From Paraburkholderia guartelaensis (GTDB lineage: Bacteria; Pseudomonadota; Gammaproteobacteria; Burkholderiales; Burkholderiaceae), in NCBI RefSeq assembly GCF_004353905.1, contig NZ_SMOD01000009.1, positions 214,958 through 278,957 of the forward strand: DNA of 64,000 nt, read 5' to 3'. Numbering within the stretch: the first letter of the stretch is position 1; each line of letters begins with the position of its first letter. Under the pieces are notes generated by a model. It was given only the letters and a program-made list of their open reading frames with translations, searched no databases and had not been told where the DNA came from. Shown here in pieces: positions 46,185 through 53,561 of the stretch. Both the position numbers and the translations under genes were made by a program.

Positions 46185-46213
46185 ATGACAAACGCCCTAC
46201 GCTGCGTAATACT
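46185..46213 (+). promoter_or_regulatory. Candidate sigma70 promoter for the small secreted protein gene
   Basis: ATGACA (46185-46190) and AATACT (46208-46213) are 17 bases apart and would give a leader of about 105 nt before the ATG at 46325. Confidence 0.35.
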
Positions 46214-46324
46214 GCTTCGCGCGAAACGCCCGCCTAGATCGGCAAGCGGATCGTTTTGCGGGTTTCACGCTGTTCTAATTCACAACGTGCCGGTCATTAT
46301 TTGTCAGGTTTTGGGGAACAACAG

Positions 46325-46546
46325 ATGAAAAAGATTCTCGCCTCGCTCATCGCAGCATCGTTCGCACTGGTTACGGCTTCGGCATTCGCACAAGACGCTT
46401 CGGCTCCCGCTGCAACCGCACCGGCAGCCAGCGCGCCGGCAAAGGCCAAGAAGCAACACAAGCAACTCAAGCATCACGGCAAGCGTGCCGCTGTGTCGGA
46501 AGGCGCATCGGCCGCCGGTACGGCAGACAAGGGCCAGGCAAACTAA
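46325..46546 (+). CDS. Small secreted Ala/Lys-rich protein
   Basis: The 73-residue product has a clear signal peptide (MKKILASLIAASFALVTASAFA, shown here in parts: MKKILASLIAASF and ALVTASAFAQ) followed by an Ala/Pro-rich and then Lys/His-rich mature part (KKQHKQLKHHGKRAA). GGGGA precedes the ATG. A strong terminator follows, so it is a monocistronic gene. No family recognised; the basic mature part might bind nucleic acid, LPS or metals, which is speculation. Confidence 0.8.
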   Translation: MKKILASLIAASFALVTASAFAQDASAPAATAPAASAPAKAKKQHKQLKHHGKRAAVSEGASAAGTADKGQAN

Positions 46547-46562
46547 AGCGCCCTTCAGCCGT

Positions 46563-46598
46563 AAAAAAAGCCAGAGCATCTGCTCTGGCTTTTTTTTG
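46563..46598. terminator. Bidirectional terminator between the secreted-protein gene and the RHH-like gene
   Basis: AAAGCCAGAGCA-TC-TGCTCTGGCTTT with A residues on the left and eight T residues on the right. Confidence 0.92.
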
Positions 46599-46620
46599 CG
46601 CATTCGCCGCGGATGAGCGC

Positions 46621-46905
46621 TCAGGACGCGTCGTGCGCGAGCGCGGCCTCGAGCAGTTCCGTGAGCAGGCCGCTCACGCCGCCCGGGTGACCCTCGGCGC
46701 GCGCCTTCAGCTTCTCGACGAGTTCGGCGTTCAGCTTGCACGCGAACGGCACGAGCCCTTGCGCCTGGTCCAGCTTGCGCTGCTCGCGGCGGTCCAGCGC
46801 CGGTTGCGCCGACGCCTTGCCGAAACGGTCGGGCCCGCTCTTGTGCGTCGCTTGCATCAGTTTCAGTGCCTTGTTCTTCTCAAGGTCGGTTTTCTTCATG
46901 GCCAT
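46621..46905 (-). CDS. Small protein with ribbon-helix-helix-like C-terminus
   Basis: The 94-residue product has a charged N-terminal half (MAMKKTDLEKNKALKLMQ; many Lys/Arg/Asp) and a C-terminal stretch VPFACKLNAELVEKLKARAE then GGVSGLLTELLEAALAHD. The pattern of a beta strand, then two helices is that of RHH/CopG-type DNA-binding proteins. GGAG precedes the ATG at 46905. It has no obvious toxin partner beside it. Function unknown. Confidence 0.7.
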   Translation of the reverse strand: MAMKKTDLEKNKALKLMQATHKSGPDRFGKASAQPALDRREQRKLDQAQGLVPFACKLNAELVEKLKARAEGHPGGVSGLLTELLEAALAHDAS

Positions 46906-47022
46906 ATGTCGTGCTCCGGTGTTGGGCGGTGGCGCGCATTGTACGCAAACGCCTGCGTGCGTCCATCGCGGCGGCTGGCTTCCTGAGCGCCATGCAGCCG
47001 CATCGAGTACCCGTGAAGACCA

Positions 47023-47841
47023 CTACGTGCCGCCGCCGCGATCCGGTCCCTCATGTCCGTTGTGGCGCTCGTGCCGGCTATGTGTCGCGTGCGCCTCGTC
47101 CGTTGGACACGTGAGGCCGTCGATCAGCGTGCGCATGCGCTGCCAGTGCGAGCCTTCCCAGAACACCCGCCGGCAGACGTCGCACGTCACGAAGCGCGTC
47201 TGCCGGTCATAGACGCCCGTGGGCACGCGCTCGCGCACCGCGGCGCGCTCGATCGGCCGCAGCGGCGCGTTGCACATGAGGCAGAGCCGGAACGGCCGCG
47301 CACTCGCCGCGAGGTCGAGCCGCTCGAAAATCTCGTGGACCTGGGCGCGCGGCTTGAGCGCGCGCACGTAGCAGCCGTGCGTGATGCTGCGCCGCTTGAG
47401 CAGCTCGCGGTCGCGCGTGAGGACGATGCGGTGTTCGGCGGCGGCGAGCGCCTCGATCTCGTCATCGGGGTAGTGGTTGTCGTAGAGCGTATCGAAACCG
47501 GCCAGCCGCAGGAGTTGCGCGAGGCCGCCCAGATGCGCGTCGGCGACGAAGCGCAGTTCGCGCAGCGGCGCGTCGCGCACGCGCAGCAGCGGCCGGATGT
47601 CGAGCGCCTCGAACTTCGGGTAGACGGCCACACGGTCACCGTCCGCGAGCGGATGGTCGAAACCCACCGATTCGCCATTCACGAGGATCAGCTCGACTTC
47701 CGTGTGCGGCACACCGAGCGCTTCGATCATGTGTTTCGTCGTGGCGTTGCGCGCGCAGGCGCAACTGAACGCACGCCGGCGCAGCGGCCGCGCAAGAAAG
47801 TCGTTCAGCTCCTCGTAAAAGCGGAAGGTGGCGGTGACCAT
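47023..47841 (-). CDS. Mut7-C RNAse-domain protein with N-terminal ubiquitin-like domain
   Basis: The 272-residue product has an N-terminal ubiquitin-like part (ATFRFYEELNDFLARPL to about residue 80, with LILVNGESVGFDHPLADGD), a Mut7-C PIN-like domain (FVADAHLGGLAQLLRLAGFD; DDEIEALAAAEHRIVLTRDR), and a C-terminal zinc ribbon with two Cys pairs (CLMC and CDVC). The Asp residues expected of a PIN nuclease are visible. The ATG at 47841 has no clear ribosome site. Biological target unknown. It is divergent from the dehydrogenase gene at 47980. Confidence 0.88.
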   Translation of the reverse strand: MVTATFRFYEELNDFLARPLRRRAFSCACARNATTKHMIEALGVPHTEVELILVNGESVGFDHPLADGDRVAVYPKFEALDIRPLLRVRDAPLRELRFVADAHLGGLAQLLRLAGFDTLYDNHYPDDEIEALAAAEHRIVLTRDRELLKRRSITHGCYVRALKPRAQVHEIFERLDLAASARPFRLCLMCNAPLRPIERAAVRERVPTGVYDRQTRFVTCDVCRRVFWEGSHWQRMRTLIDGLTCPTDEAHATHSRHERHNGHEGPDRGGGT

Positions 47842-47979
47842 GCAAAGCAGTATCGCACCGCCTGCCAGAGCGCGCGCGCGTTCGCGCGGCCTGAGAGCCC
47901 GCCTGCAGCGCGGCCCGTCTTGTGCTGTACTGCACCTTTCCTCCGGGTTTCCCCTCGTTTTTCTTGGAAGGAGCAGGCG

Positions 47980-48852
47980 ATGGACATCGGATTTATCGGT
48001 CTTGGCGAAATGGGCGGCGCGATCGTCTCCAATCTGCTGAAGGCAGGCCACACGGTGCGCGTGTGGAACCGCACGGCCGCGAAGGCGCAGGCGCTTGCCG
48101 ACGCGGGCGCGCGCATCGTCGGCACGCCGGGCGAGGCCTTTGCCGGCGACGCCGTGTTCTCGATGCTCGCCGATGACGCTGCGCTGCGCGAAGTCATCGA
48201 CGCGACGCTGCTCGACCATGCGCCTCAAGGCCTCGTGCACGTGAACATGGCGACCATTTCCGTCGCACTGGCCGAAGCGCTGGCACAGGCCCATGCCGGG
48301 CGTGGCTTGCACTACGTGGCGGCGCCGGTGCTCGGGCGCCCGGACGCCGCGCAGGCGGCGAAGCTCACGATCATGGCGGCAGGGGCGTCGGAGGCGATCG
48401 ACCGCGTGCAGCCGCTATTCGACGTGATCGGCCAGAAGACATGGCGCGTCGGCGCAGTGCCGCAGCAGGCAAACGTGATGAAGCTCGCCGCGAACTTCAT
48501 GCTGGCTTCGGCCGTCGAGTCGCTCGGCGAAGCGGCGGCGCTGCTCGACGGCTACGGCGTCGCGATGCGCGACTTCCTTGACGTCGTGACGGGCGGCCCG
48601 TTTCCGGGCCCGGTGTATGCGGGCTATGGCGGCATGATCGCGGAGCGGCGCTACGAGCCCGCGCTCTTCAAGGCGCGCCTCGGCCTGAAGGACGTGCGGC
48701 TCGCGCTGGCGGCTGCCGATGCCGCCGCGACGCCGATGCCGCTCGCGAGCGTGCTGCGCGACAGTCTGCTCGAAGCTGTGGCGCACGGCGACGGTGATTC
48801 CGATTTCGCCGTGCTCGGCAAGGTGGCCGCACGGCGCGCGGGCCGCGGCTGA
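47980..48852 (+). CDS. NAD(P)-dependent oxidoreductase of the 3-hydroxyisobutyrate dehydrogenase family
   Basis: The 290-residue product has the Rossmann motif IGFIGLGEMGGAIVSNLL, the segment VLGRPDAAQAAKLTIMAAG and a catalytic lysine segment VMKLAANFMLASAVE. This is the beta-hydroxyacid dehydrogenase superfamily; the substrate (3-hydroxyisobutyrate, tartronate semialdehyde or succinic semialdehyde type) cannot be fixed. The ATG at 47980 has AAGGAG ahead. A 266-bp gap without a gene follows. Confidence 0.9.
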   Translation: MDIGFIGLGEMGGAIVSNLLKAGHTVRVWNRTAAKAQALADAGARIVGTPGEAFAGDAVFSMLADDAALREVIDATLLDHAPQGLVHVNMATISVALAEALAQAHAGRGLHYVAAPVLGRPDAAQAAKLTIMAAGASEAIDRVQPLFDVIGQKTWRVGAVPQQANVMKLAANFMLASAVESLGEAAALLDGYGVAMRDFLDVVTGGPFPGPVYAGYGGMIAERRYEPALFKARLGLKDVRLALAAADAAATPMPLASVLRDSLLEAVAHGDGDSDFAVLGKVAARRAGRG

Positions 48853-49118
48853 CGAGTCTGCGTGAAATGAAGGGGCGCAATGAGGCGCGGCGAACGTTTG
48901 CAGGCGTTTTGCGATCAAAATCTTCAGACAACCGCTCGGTGACGCACAAAGAACCCGAGGGCGGCTGAGCACAATGTGGCGCATTGCGATGGACGGCGGC
49001 CGGCTTGGCGCCGCCTCCCGCGATGTGGGGACGGGGAACCGATGACGACGACAGGGCACGCACCAGATCCAGCAGGGCATCTGACTGCGTGGCCAATTTC
49101 AGGGTAGGAGAACGGCGG

Positions 49119-49484
49119 ATGGAGACGCGCATCCTGATCGCCGATACCGACGAGAAGTCGCTGGACGGGCTCAGCAACTTGCTGACCGATCTTGGTTACG
49201 GCGTATCTGTGGCACGCACGCTCGACGAGGCGCTCGACCTTGCCGCGCGCGGCGCGCCCGATGTGGCGATCGTGGCGCTTTCGCTCGCGCAGGACGAGCC
49301 CGGAGCGATCGTGCAGCACTTGCGCGCGGTCAGCGGCGAACGCGTGCCGCTGCTGATCGCGCTCGCCGGCTGGGGCGAATCGCGCCACCGCGACGAGGCG
49401 CTTGCGGCGGGCTTCGACGTGCATCTGGTGCGGCCAGTGGGACTCGATCAGTTGATGTTCATCCTGTCGATGACAGGACAATGA
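49119..49484 (+). CDS. Receiver-domain protein lacking the phosphoacceptor Asp
   Basis: The 121-residue product is a stand-alone CheY-like receiver: ILIADTDEKSLDGLSNLL with the acidic residues at 9, 11 and 12. The expected phosphoacceptor position in the third strand (PDVAIVALSLA) is Ala53 instead of Asp, and the usual LxKP motif near the end is LVRP. It therefore probably is not phosphorylated and works as a pseudo-receiver. TAGGAG precedes the ATG. No kinase or output domain is adjacent. Confidence 0.82.
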   Translation: METRILIADTDEKSLDGLSNLLTDLGYGVSVARTLDEALDLAARGAPDVAIVALSLAQDEPGAIVQHLRAVSGERVPLLIALAGWGESRHRDEALAAGFDVHLVRPVGLDQLMFILSMTGQ

Positions 49485-49533
49485 CGGCTATGTTGTTTTA
49501 AAGCAACATTCAGGGTGCGCACTACTTTACATG

Positions 49534-49562
49534 TTGCATTGCATCACGCTAGTCGATACAAT
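49534..49562 (+). promoter_or_regulatory. Sigma70 promoter for a candidate small RNA
   Basis: TTGCAT (49534-49539) and TACAAT (49557-49562) are separated by exactly 17 bases. The predicted start is near 49569, just ahead of a CU-rich stretch and a terminator about 60 bases away. Confidence 0.65.
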
Positions 49563-49568
49563 GGTTCT

Positions 49569-49629
49569 TGTCTCCTCCATGTCTCCTCTGATATGGATTC
49601 AGCCCGCCAAACATTGGCGGGCTTTTTTT
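49569..49629 (+). ncRNA. Candidate CU-rich trans-acting small RNA (about 60 nt)
   Basis: Between a good promoter and a strong terminator is a short transcript with no reading frame. Its 5' part carries TGTCTCCTC twice with an 11-nt period (49569-49577 and 49580-49588), so an unpaired anti-Shine-Dalgarno CUCCUC repeat, then the terminator hairpin AGCCCGCC/GGCGGGCT. This is the plan of CU-rich riboregulators in other proteobacteria. It lies 85 bases after the pseudo-receiver gene stop; the terminator could instead serve that gene. Confidence 0.55.
49601..49629 (+). terminator. Rho-independent terminator
   Basis: AGCCCGCCAA-ACA-TTGGCGGGCT followed by seven T residues; ends the candidate small RNA and any read-through from the pseudo-receiver gene. 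Confidence 0.92.
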
Positions 49630-49672
49630 CGTCCATAGCTTTCGCATCGGCGCAGTGCACGGTGTAGGGGCG

Positions 49673-49702
49673 AAAAAAAACCGGCTCAGCGAGCCGGTTT
49701 TT
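49673..49702 (-). terminator. Terminator of argC (also bidirectional)
   Basis: AAACCGGCTC-AGC-GAGCCGGTTT with eight A residues on the left (T residues for the minus-strand argC transcript) and T residues on the right. It lies 28 bases past the argC stop. Confidence 0.9.
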
Positions 49703-49729
49703 TTGTTTGCGCGGCAAGTCGCGCATGCT

Positions 49730-50677
49730 TCAGGCATGCAGGCCGGTATCTTCAGCCGCGCCAATCGCGAGGTTCATGCACTGGATCGCCGCGCCCGAGG
49801 CGCCCTTGCCCAGATTGTCGAGGCGGGCAACGGTGACGAACTGCTCGTCGTTGCCGAACACGAACAGGTCGACACGGTTCGTGTCGTTGTTCGCCTGAAC
49901 GTCGAACATGCCGGCGTCGAGGTTCTCATCGGCGTTGAACGGCGCAACACGCACGAACTGCTCGCCCGCGTAGTACTCGGCGAAGAGCGCCTGCACGTCT
50001 TGCGGCTTGGCGCCGCGCGTGAGCTGCTTCGGCGAAAAATACGTCGTGACAGCGAGCCCCTTGTAGAACGGCCCGACGATCGGCGTGAACACCGGCGCCG
50101 ACTTCAGGCCGCCGTGCACCGCCATTTCCGGCAAATGCTTGTGCGTGAGACCGAGTGCGTACGGGCGCGGGCTCGCGAGCTTCGCGTTGCCGCCTGCTTC
50201 GTACTCCGCAATCATCTTCTTGCCGCCGCCGCTGTAGCCGGTGAGCGAGTAGCTGTGCGCGGCGAAGTCCGGCGCAACGAGGCCTGCTTCGACGAGCGGA
50301 CGCATGGCGAGAATGAACGCCGAAGCGTGGCAACCGGGCACCGCGATGCGCTTCGATTTGCGCACCTTGTCGCGTTGGGCTTTGGTCAGCTCGGGCAGGC
50401 CGTAGGCCCAGTCAGCCTGGGTGCGGAAAGCCGTGCTCGCGTCGATCAGCACGGTGCGATCGTTCTCGACGAGCGAGGCCGACTCGCGCGAGGCGACGTC
50501 GGGCAGGCACAGGAACGTCACGTCCGAAGCGTTGATGAGACGGCGGCGTTCTTCGACGTCCTTGCGCTTCGCATCGTCGATACGCAGGATCTCGACGTCG
50601 GCGCGCGGCGACAGGTATTCAAAAATCTTCAGGCCGGTCGTGCCTTCCTGTCCGTCGACAAAAACTTTCGTGCTCAT
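49730..50677 (-). CDS. argC: N-acetyl-gamma-glutamyl-phosphate reductase, type 2
   Basis: NADPH-dependent third step of arginine synthesis. The 315-residue product is the shorter type-2 form: [19 protein letters not shown] at the start, [12 protein letters not shown], and the catalytic Cys116 in VPGCHASAF. The start ATG at 50677 is set by this N-terminus. The gene stands alone on this strand. Confidence 0.96.
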   Translation of the reverse strand: MSTKVFVDGQEGTTGLKIFEYLSPRADVEILRIDDAKRKDVEERRRLINASDVTFLCLPDVASRESASLVENDRTVLIDASTAFRTQADWAYGLPELTKAQRDKVRKSKRIAVPGCHASAFILAMRPLVEAGLVAPDFAAHSYSLTGYSGGGKKMIAEYEAGGNAKLASPRPYALGLTHKHLPEMAVHGGLKSAPVFTPIVGPFYKGLAVTTYFSPKQLTRGAKPQDVQALFAEYYAGEQFVRVAPFNADENLDAGMFDVQANNDTNRVDLFVFGNDEQFVTVARLDNLGKGASGAAIQCMNLAIGAAEDTGLHA

Positions 50678-50836
50678 CTCAGTCTCTCTGAACGCGGGGA
50701 TTGGGGGGCGCCATCACCCAAGGCGATGCTGGAACGGTATTTTAAGACGTCATGCGGACGCGCGTGTGAACGCGTCCGGAAAAAAATCGGGGCTTACCCG
50801 TAAGGGCTCAGGCGCTCGCCGCGCGGCCGCTCCCCG

Positions 50837-51427
50837 TCAGCGGCCGTACGTCACAGTGATTTGTGCGCTTCCGAGCGTCGAGCCGCTGATCTCGCGATCG
50901 AACAGCGCGGCAGGGCGGCCTTGCGCGAGCGGGAGCGTATCGATGCGCAGCGCGTAGACGGTGACGACGTAGCGATGGGAATTGCCCGGCGGCGGGCACG
51001 GTCCACCATAGCCGTCGATGTTGAAGTCGTTGCGCGCTTCGATCGCGCCGAGCTTGCGCAGCGCTCCCGTGGCGCTGGCGTTCTCCGGCAGGCTCGTGAC
51101 GCCGGCCGGAATATTCGCGACGGCCCAGTGCCACCAGCCGCGTCCCGGCGCGTCGCGATCGAAGATCGTAATGGCGAAACTGCGCGTATCTGCAGGAGCA
51201 TTGCGCCAGGTCAAACTTGGTGATTGGTTCGGCCCACTGCATCCCGCATCGTTGAAAACCTGGCGCGGGCCGATTTTTCCGCCATCGTTGAAATCGGCGC
51301 TCGATACCGTGAATTTTTCGCCTGCGCAGGCTAAGTTGACTGTCGTCACGACACTTGCCATCGCGAGCCACGCGAATACGCGTGCACGGCGCATGCAACC
51401 AGGCTGAAAGTCATATGGAGTACGCAT
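50837..51427 (-). CDS. YbhB/YbcL family (PEBP-like) secreted protein
   Basis: The 196-residue product has a signal peptide (about residues 12-36, FAWLAMASVVTTVNLACAG) and a phosphatidylethanolamine-binding protein-like domain: SPSLTWRNAPADTRSFAITI, then DRDAPGRGWWHWAVANIP and GYGGPCPPPGNSHRYVVTVY, which form the anion-binding pocket. AGGAG precedes the ATG at 51427. The function of these bacterial proteins is not settled. It is divergent from an RcsB-like regulator with 268 bp between. Confidence 0.9.
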   Translation of the reverse strand: MRTPYDFQPGCMRRARVFAWLAMASVVTTVNLACAGEKFTVSSADFNDGGKIGPRQVFNDAGCSGPNQSPSLTWRNAPADTRSFAITIFDRDAPGRGWWHWAVANIPAGVTSLPENASATGALRKLGAIEARNDFNIDGYGGPCPPPGNSHRYVVTVYALRIDTLPLAQGRPAALFDREISGSTLGSAQITVTYGR

Positions 51428-51695
51428 CAGCGAGTTCTCCTGTATGTTTGTGAAATTCTGGCCACGTCGTCCTGAAGGAAAGGTTTGTTTTGTTCCCAAG
51501 TCCGAATTTGAACCAATATACCGGCTAAACGAGCGAGCTTTCGCCTGGGTGCGTACCGAGTGCGCGGGAGGTCCGTTATAGTCATATATTCTCCTGGCCA
51601 GGCACCTGGAGCTGTCAGACGCCAGAAACGAGACGCGAAATATCGACTGGCGCGCGCGCCGGAGAAACAAGCGGGTTTGCGTAAATGGAGGGGTA

Positions 51696-52403
51696 ATGCA
51701 GCAACCAATCAGGGTCGTAGTCGCCGACGATCATCCGGTGATCTTGTTTGGTGCGGAACATGCACTGCTCAACTTTCCCGGGATCCAGGTCGTTGGCCGC
51801 GCCCGCCAGTCCACTGACCTTGTCAAGGCGCTGCAAACGGTTTCCTGCGACGTGCTGGTGACGGACCTTGCCATGCCGGGCGGCCAGTACGGCGACGGTT
51901 TGCCGCTCATCGGCTACCTGCGGCGCAACTTCCCGAACGTTCCCATCGTTGTCCTCACGATGCTCGAAAATGCCGCGCTGCTCAAACGCCTCCGCGAACT
52001 CGGCGTGATTGCGGTGGTGCACAAATCCGATGACCTGAGCCACATCGGTCTCGCGGTGCAGCATGTGAGCCGCAATCTCGAATATATGAGCCCACAGGTG
52101 AAGATTGCGCTCGAGCAATTGCGCATCAACAGCGGCGGGAAAACCGATGAAGTGATTCTCTCAAAGCGAGAACTCGAAGTCGTGCGACTCTTTGTTTCGG
52201 GGATGACGATTAAAGAAATATCCGAGAAGCTGAGCCGCAGTATTAAGACAATTAGTACTCAAAAGAACACGGCGATGCGCAAGCTCGGACTCGATCGCGA
52301 CTCCGAACTTTTCCAGTACGCGCAGAGTAATGGCTTGCTCAATCTCTCCTCGCATGCGCGCGATGTTCCCGAACAGGGCGGCGAGGCAGAAAAGGCGCAT
52401 TGA
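51696..52403 (+). CDS. RcsB-like response regulator (NarL/FixJ family)
   Basis: The 235-residue product has a receiver domain with DDHPVILFGAE and phosphoacceptor Asp57 (LVTDLAMPGGQYGDGLPL), and a C-terminal LuxR-type helix-turn-helix (about 155-215): LSKRELEVVRLFVSGMTIKE, then SRSIKTISTQKNTAMRKLGL. Several stretches are close to enterobacterial RcsB (capsule and envelope stress regulator), including YGDG and KTISTQK. No cognate kinase or phosphorelay gene lies in the window, so the input is unknown. GGAGG precedes the ATG; a -10-like TATATT is at 51585-51590. Confidence 0.92.
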   Translation: MQQPIRVVVADDHPVILFGAEHALLNFPGIQVVGRARQSTDLVKALQTVSCDVLVTDLAMPGGQYGDGLPLIGYLRRNFPNVPIVVLTMLENAALLKRLRELGVIAVVHKSDDLSHIGLAVQHVSRNLEYMSPQVKIALEQLRINSGGKTDEVILSKRELEVVRLFVSGMTIKEISEKLSRSIKTISTQKNTAMRKLGLDRDSELFQYAQSNGLLNLSSHARDVPEQGGEAEKAH

Positions 52404-52425
52404 TCCTGCCGCTCTACACCGGTCA

Positions 52426-52465
52426 GAAAAAAGGCCATCTGCCCAGGAGGCAGATGGCCTTTTTT
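52426..52465. terminator. Bidirectional terminator between the RcsB-like gene and pyrE
   Basis: AAAAGGCCATCTGCC-CAGG-AGGCAGATGGCCTTTT pairs over at least 12 bp with A and T runs on either side, serving both converging genes. Confidence 0.92.
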
Positions 52466-52497
52466 GCTATGCGCCAGCGCTTGCGCGGCGCGTGCGT

Positions 52498-53184
52498 TTA
52501 TTGCGGTGCCGCCGTTGCGCCGCCGTGCGCAGCCGACCACTCAGCCGGTGCGTGCAGGAACTTCTCGACTTCGTCGAGCGTCTTCGTTTCGAAGTAGCCC
52601 GACTGCTTGGCGACGCGCAGCACGTCCCACCACGTGGCGAGCGCGTGCAGATCGACGTCAATGTCCTTCAGGACCGAGACGCTTTCCTTGAAGATGTTGT
52701 AGTGGAACAGCACGAAGCAGTGGTTCACCTGCGCGCCGGCCGTGCGCAGCGCGTTGATGAAGTTGATCTTGCTGCGGCTGTCGGTGGTCAGGTCTTCGAC
52801 GAGCAGCACGCGCTGGCCTTCGGTGAGCAGACCCTCGATCTGCGCGTTGCGGCCGAAACCCTTCGGCTTCTTGCGCACGTACTGCATGGGCACCATCAGG
52901 CGGTCGGAGAGCCATGCCGCGAACGGGATGCCCGCGGTTTCGCCGCCGGCGACGGCGTCGATCTGCTCGTAGCCGACGTCGCGCAGAATCGTGGCTTCGG
53001 CCATTTCCATCAGGCCGCGACGCACGCGCGGATACGAGATCAGCTTGCGGCAGTCGATATAGACCGGGCTCGCCCAGCCGGAAGTGAAGATGAAGGGCTT
53101 TTCGGCGTTGAAGTGCACGGCCTTCACTTCGAGCAGCATTTTCGCGGTTGCGTCCGAGATCGTCTGGCGATCGTAGCCTGTCAT
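52498..53184 (-). CDS. pyrE: Orotate phosphoribosyltransferase
   Basis: Converts orotate and PRPP to OMP in pyrimidine synthesis. The 228-residue product has the family start [20 protein letters not shown], the [14 protein letters not shown] segment and the PRPP-binding [17 protein letters not shown]. The C-terminal tail ([14 protein letters not shown]) is low complexity. AAGGA precedes the ATG. Confidence 0.95.
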   Translation of the reverse strand: MTGYDRQTISDATAKMLLEVKAVHFNAEKPFIFTSGWASPVYIDCRKLISYPRVRRGLMEMAEATILRDVGYEQIDAVAGGETAGIPFAAWLSDRLMVPMQYVRKKPKGFGRNAQIEGLLTEGQRVLLVEDLTTDSRSKINFINALRTAGAQVNHCFVLFHYNIFKESVSVLKDIDVDLHALATWWDVLRVAKQSGYFETKTLDEVEKFLHAPAEWSAAHGGATAAPQ

Positions 53185-53561
53185 GGGCGAATCCTTGGAT
53201 ATGAGTGCGGGAGGAGGGTGGGCGCATGGCCCGGTGGCGCTGGCACGGCGGGCGCGAAGCGTGGCTTCGGCGTCTGCGGTGCGCGGCCCGGAGGCGTGGA
53301 TCGTCTGACCTTCTCACTGCATGGGGTCAAGGCGACTCGCCCGGTCCGGACGGCTTCTCTTGCGCGCGTAGGCCGGTATTTTACCCGACTTGACGACTGC
53401 CGACGAGTCGCACGGGCAAGCGCCGACAGCGATGTGGGGCGCGAACGCTTGCGGCACTGCGGTTCGGGCGGTTGCCGTCGCGGTTGTGACGGCCCGGCCA
53501 CGCCTTTACACTCACGCCGGTTTGCGCTCCCCGTGCGCACGCGTTACTCAGGATTGCCCAC
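53185..53561. other. Intergenic gap between pyrE and the MFS gene; no gene seen
   Basis: A 377-bp divergent gap, very GC-rich, with only antisense-like open frames in two or more phases. I see no RNA gene, no strong dyad and no convincing promoter. AGGA at about 53551 serves the MFS start. Confidence 0.6.

Noticed and set aside
46621..46905. Antitoxin of a toxin-antitoxin pair
   Set aside because: The RHH-like C-terminus suggests it, but no overlapping or adjacent small toxin frame exists; the next gene on that strand (47023-47841) is 117 bases upstream and has its own Mut7-C domain, not a known toxin type.
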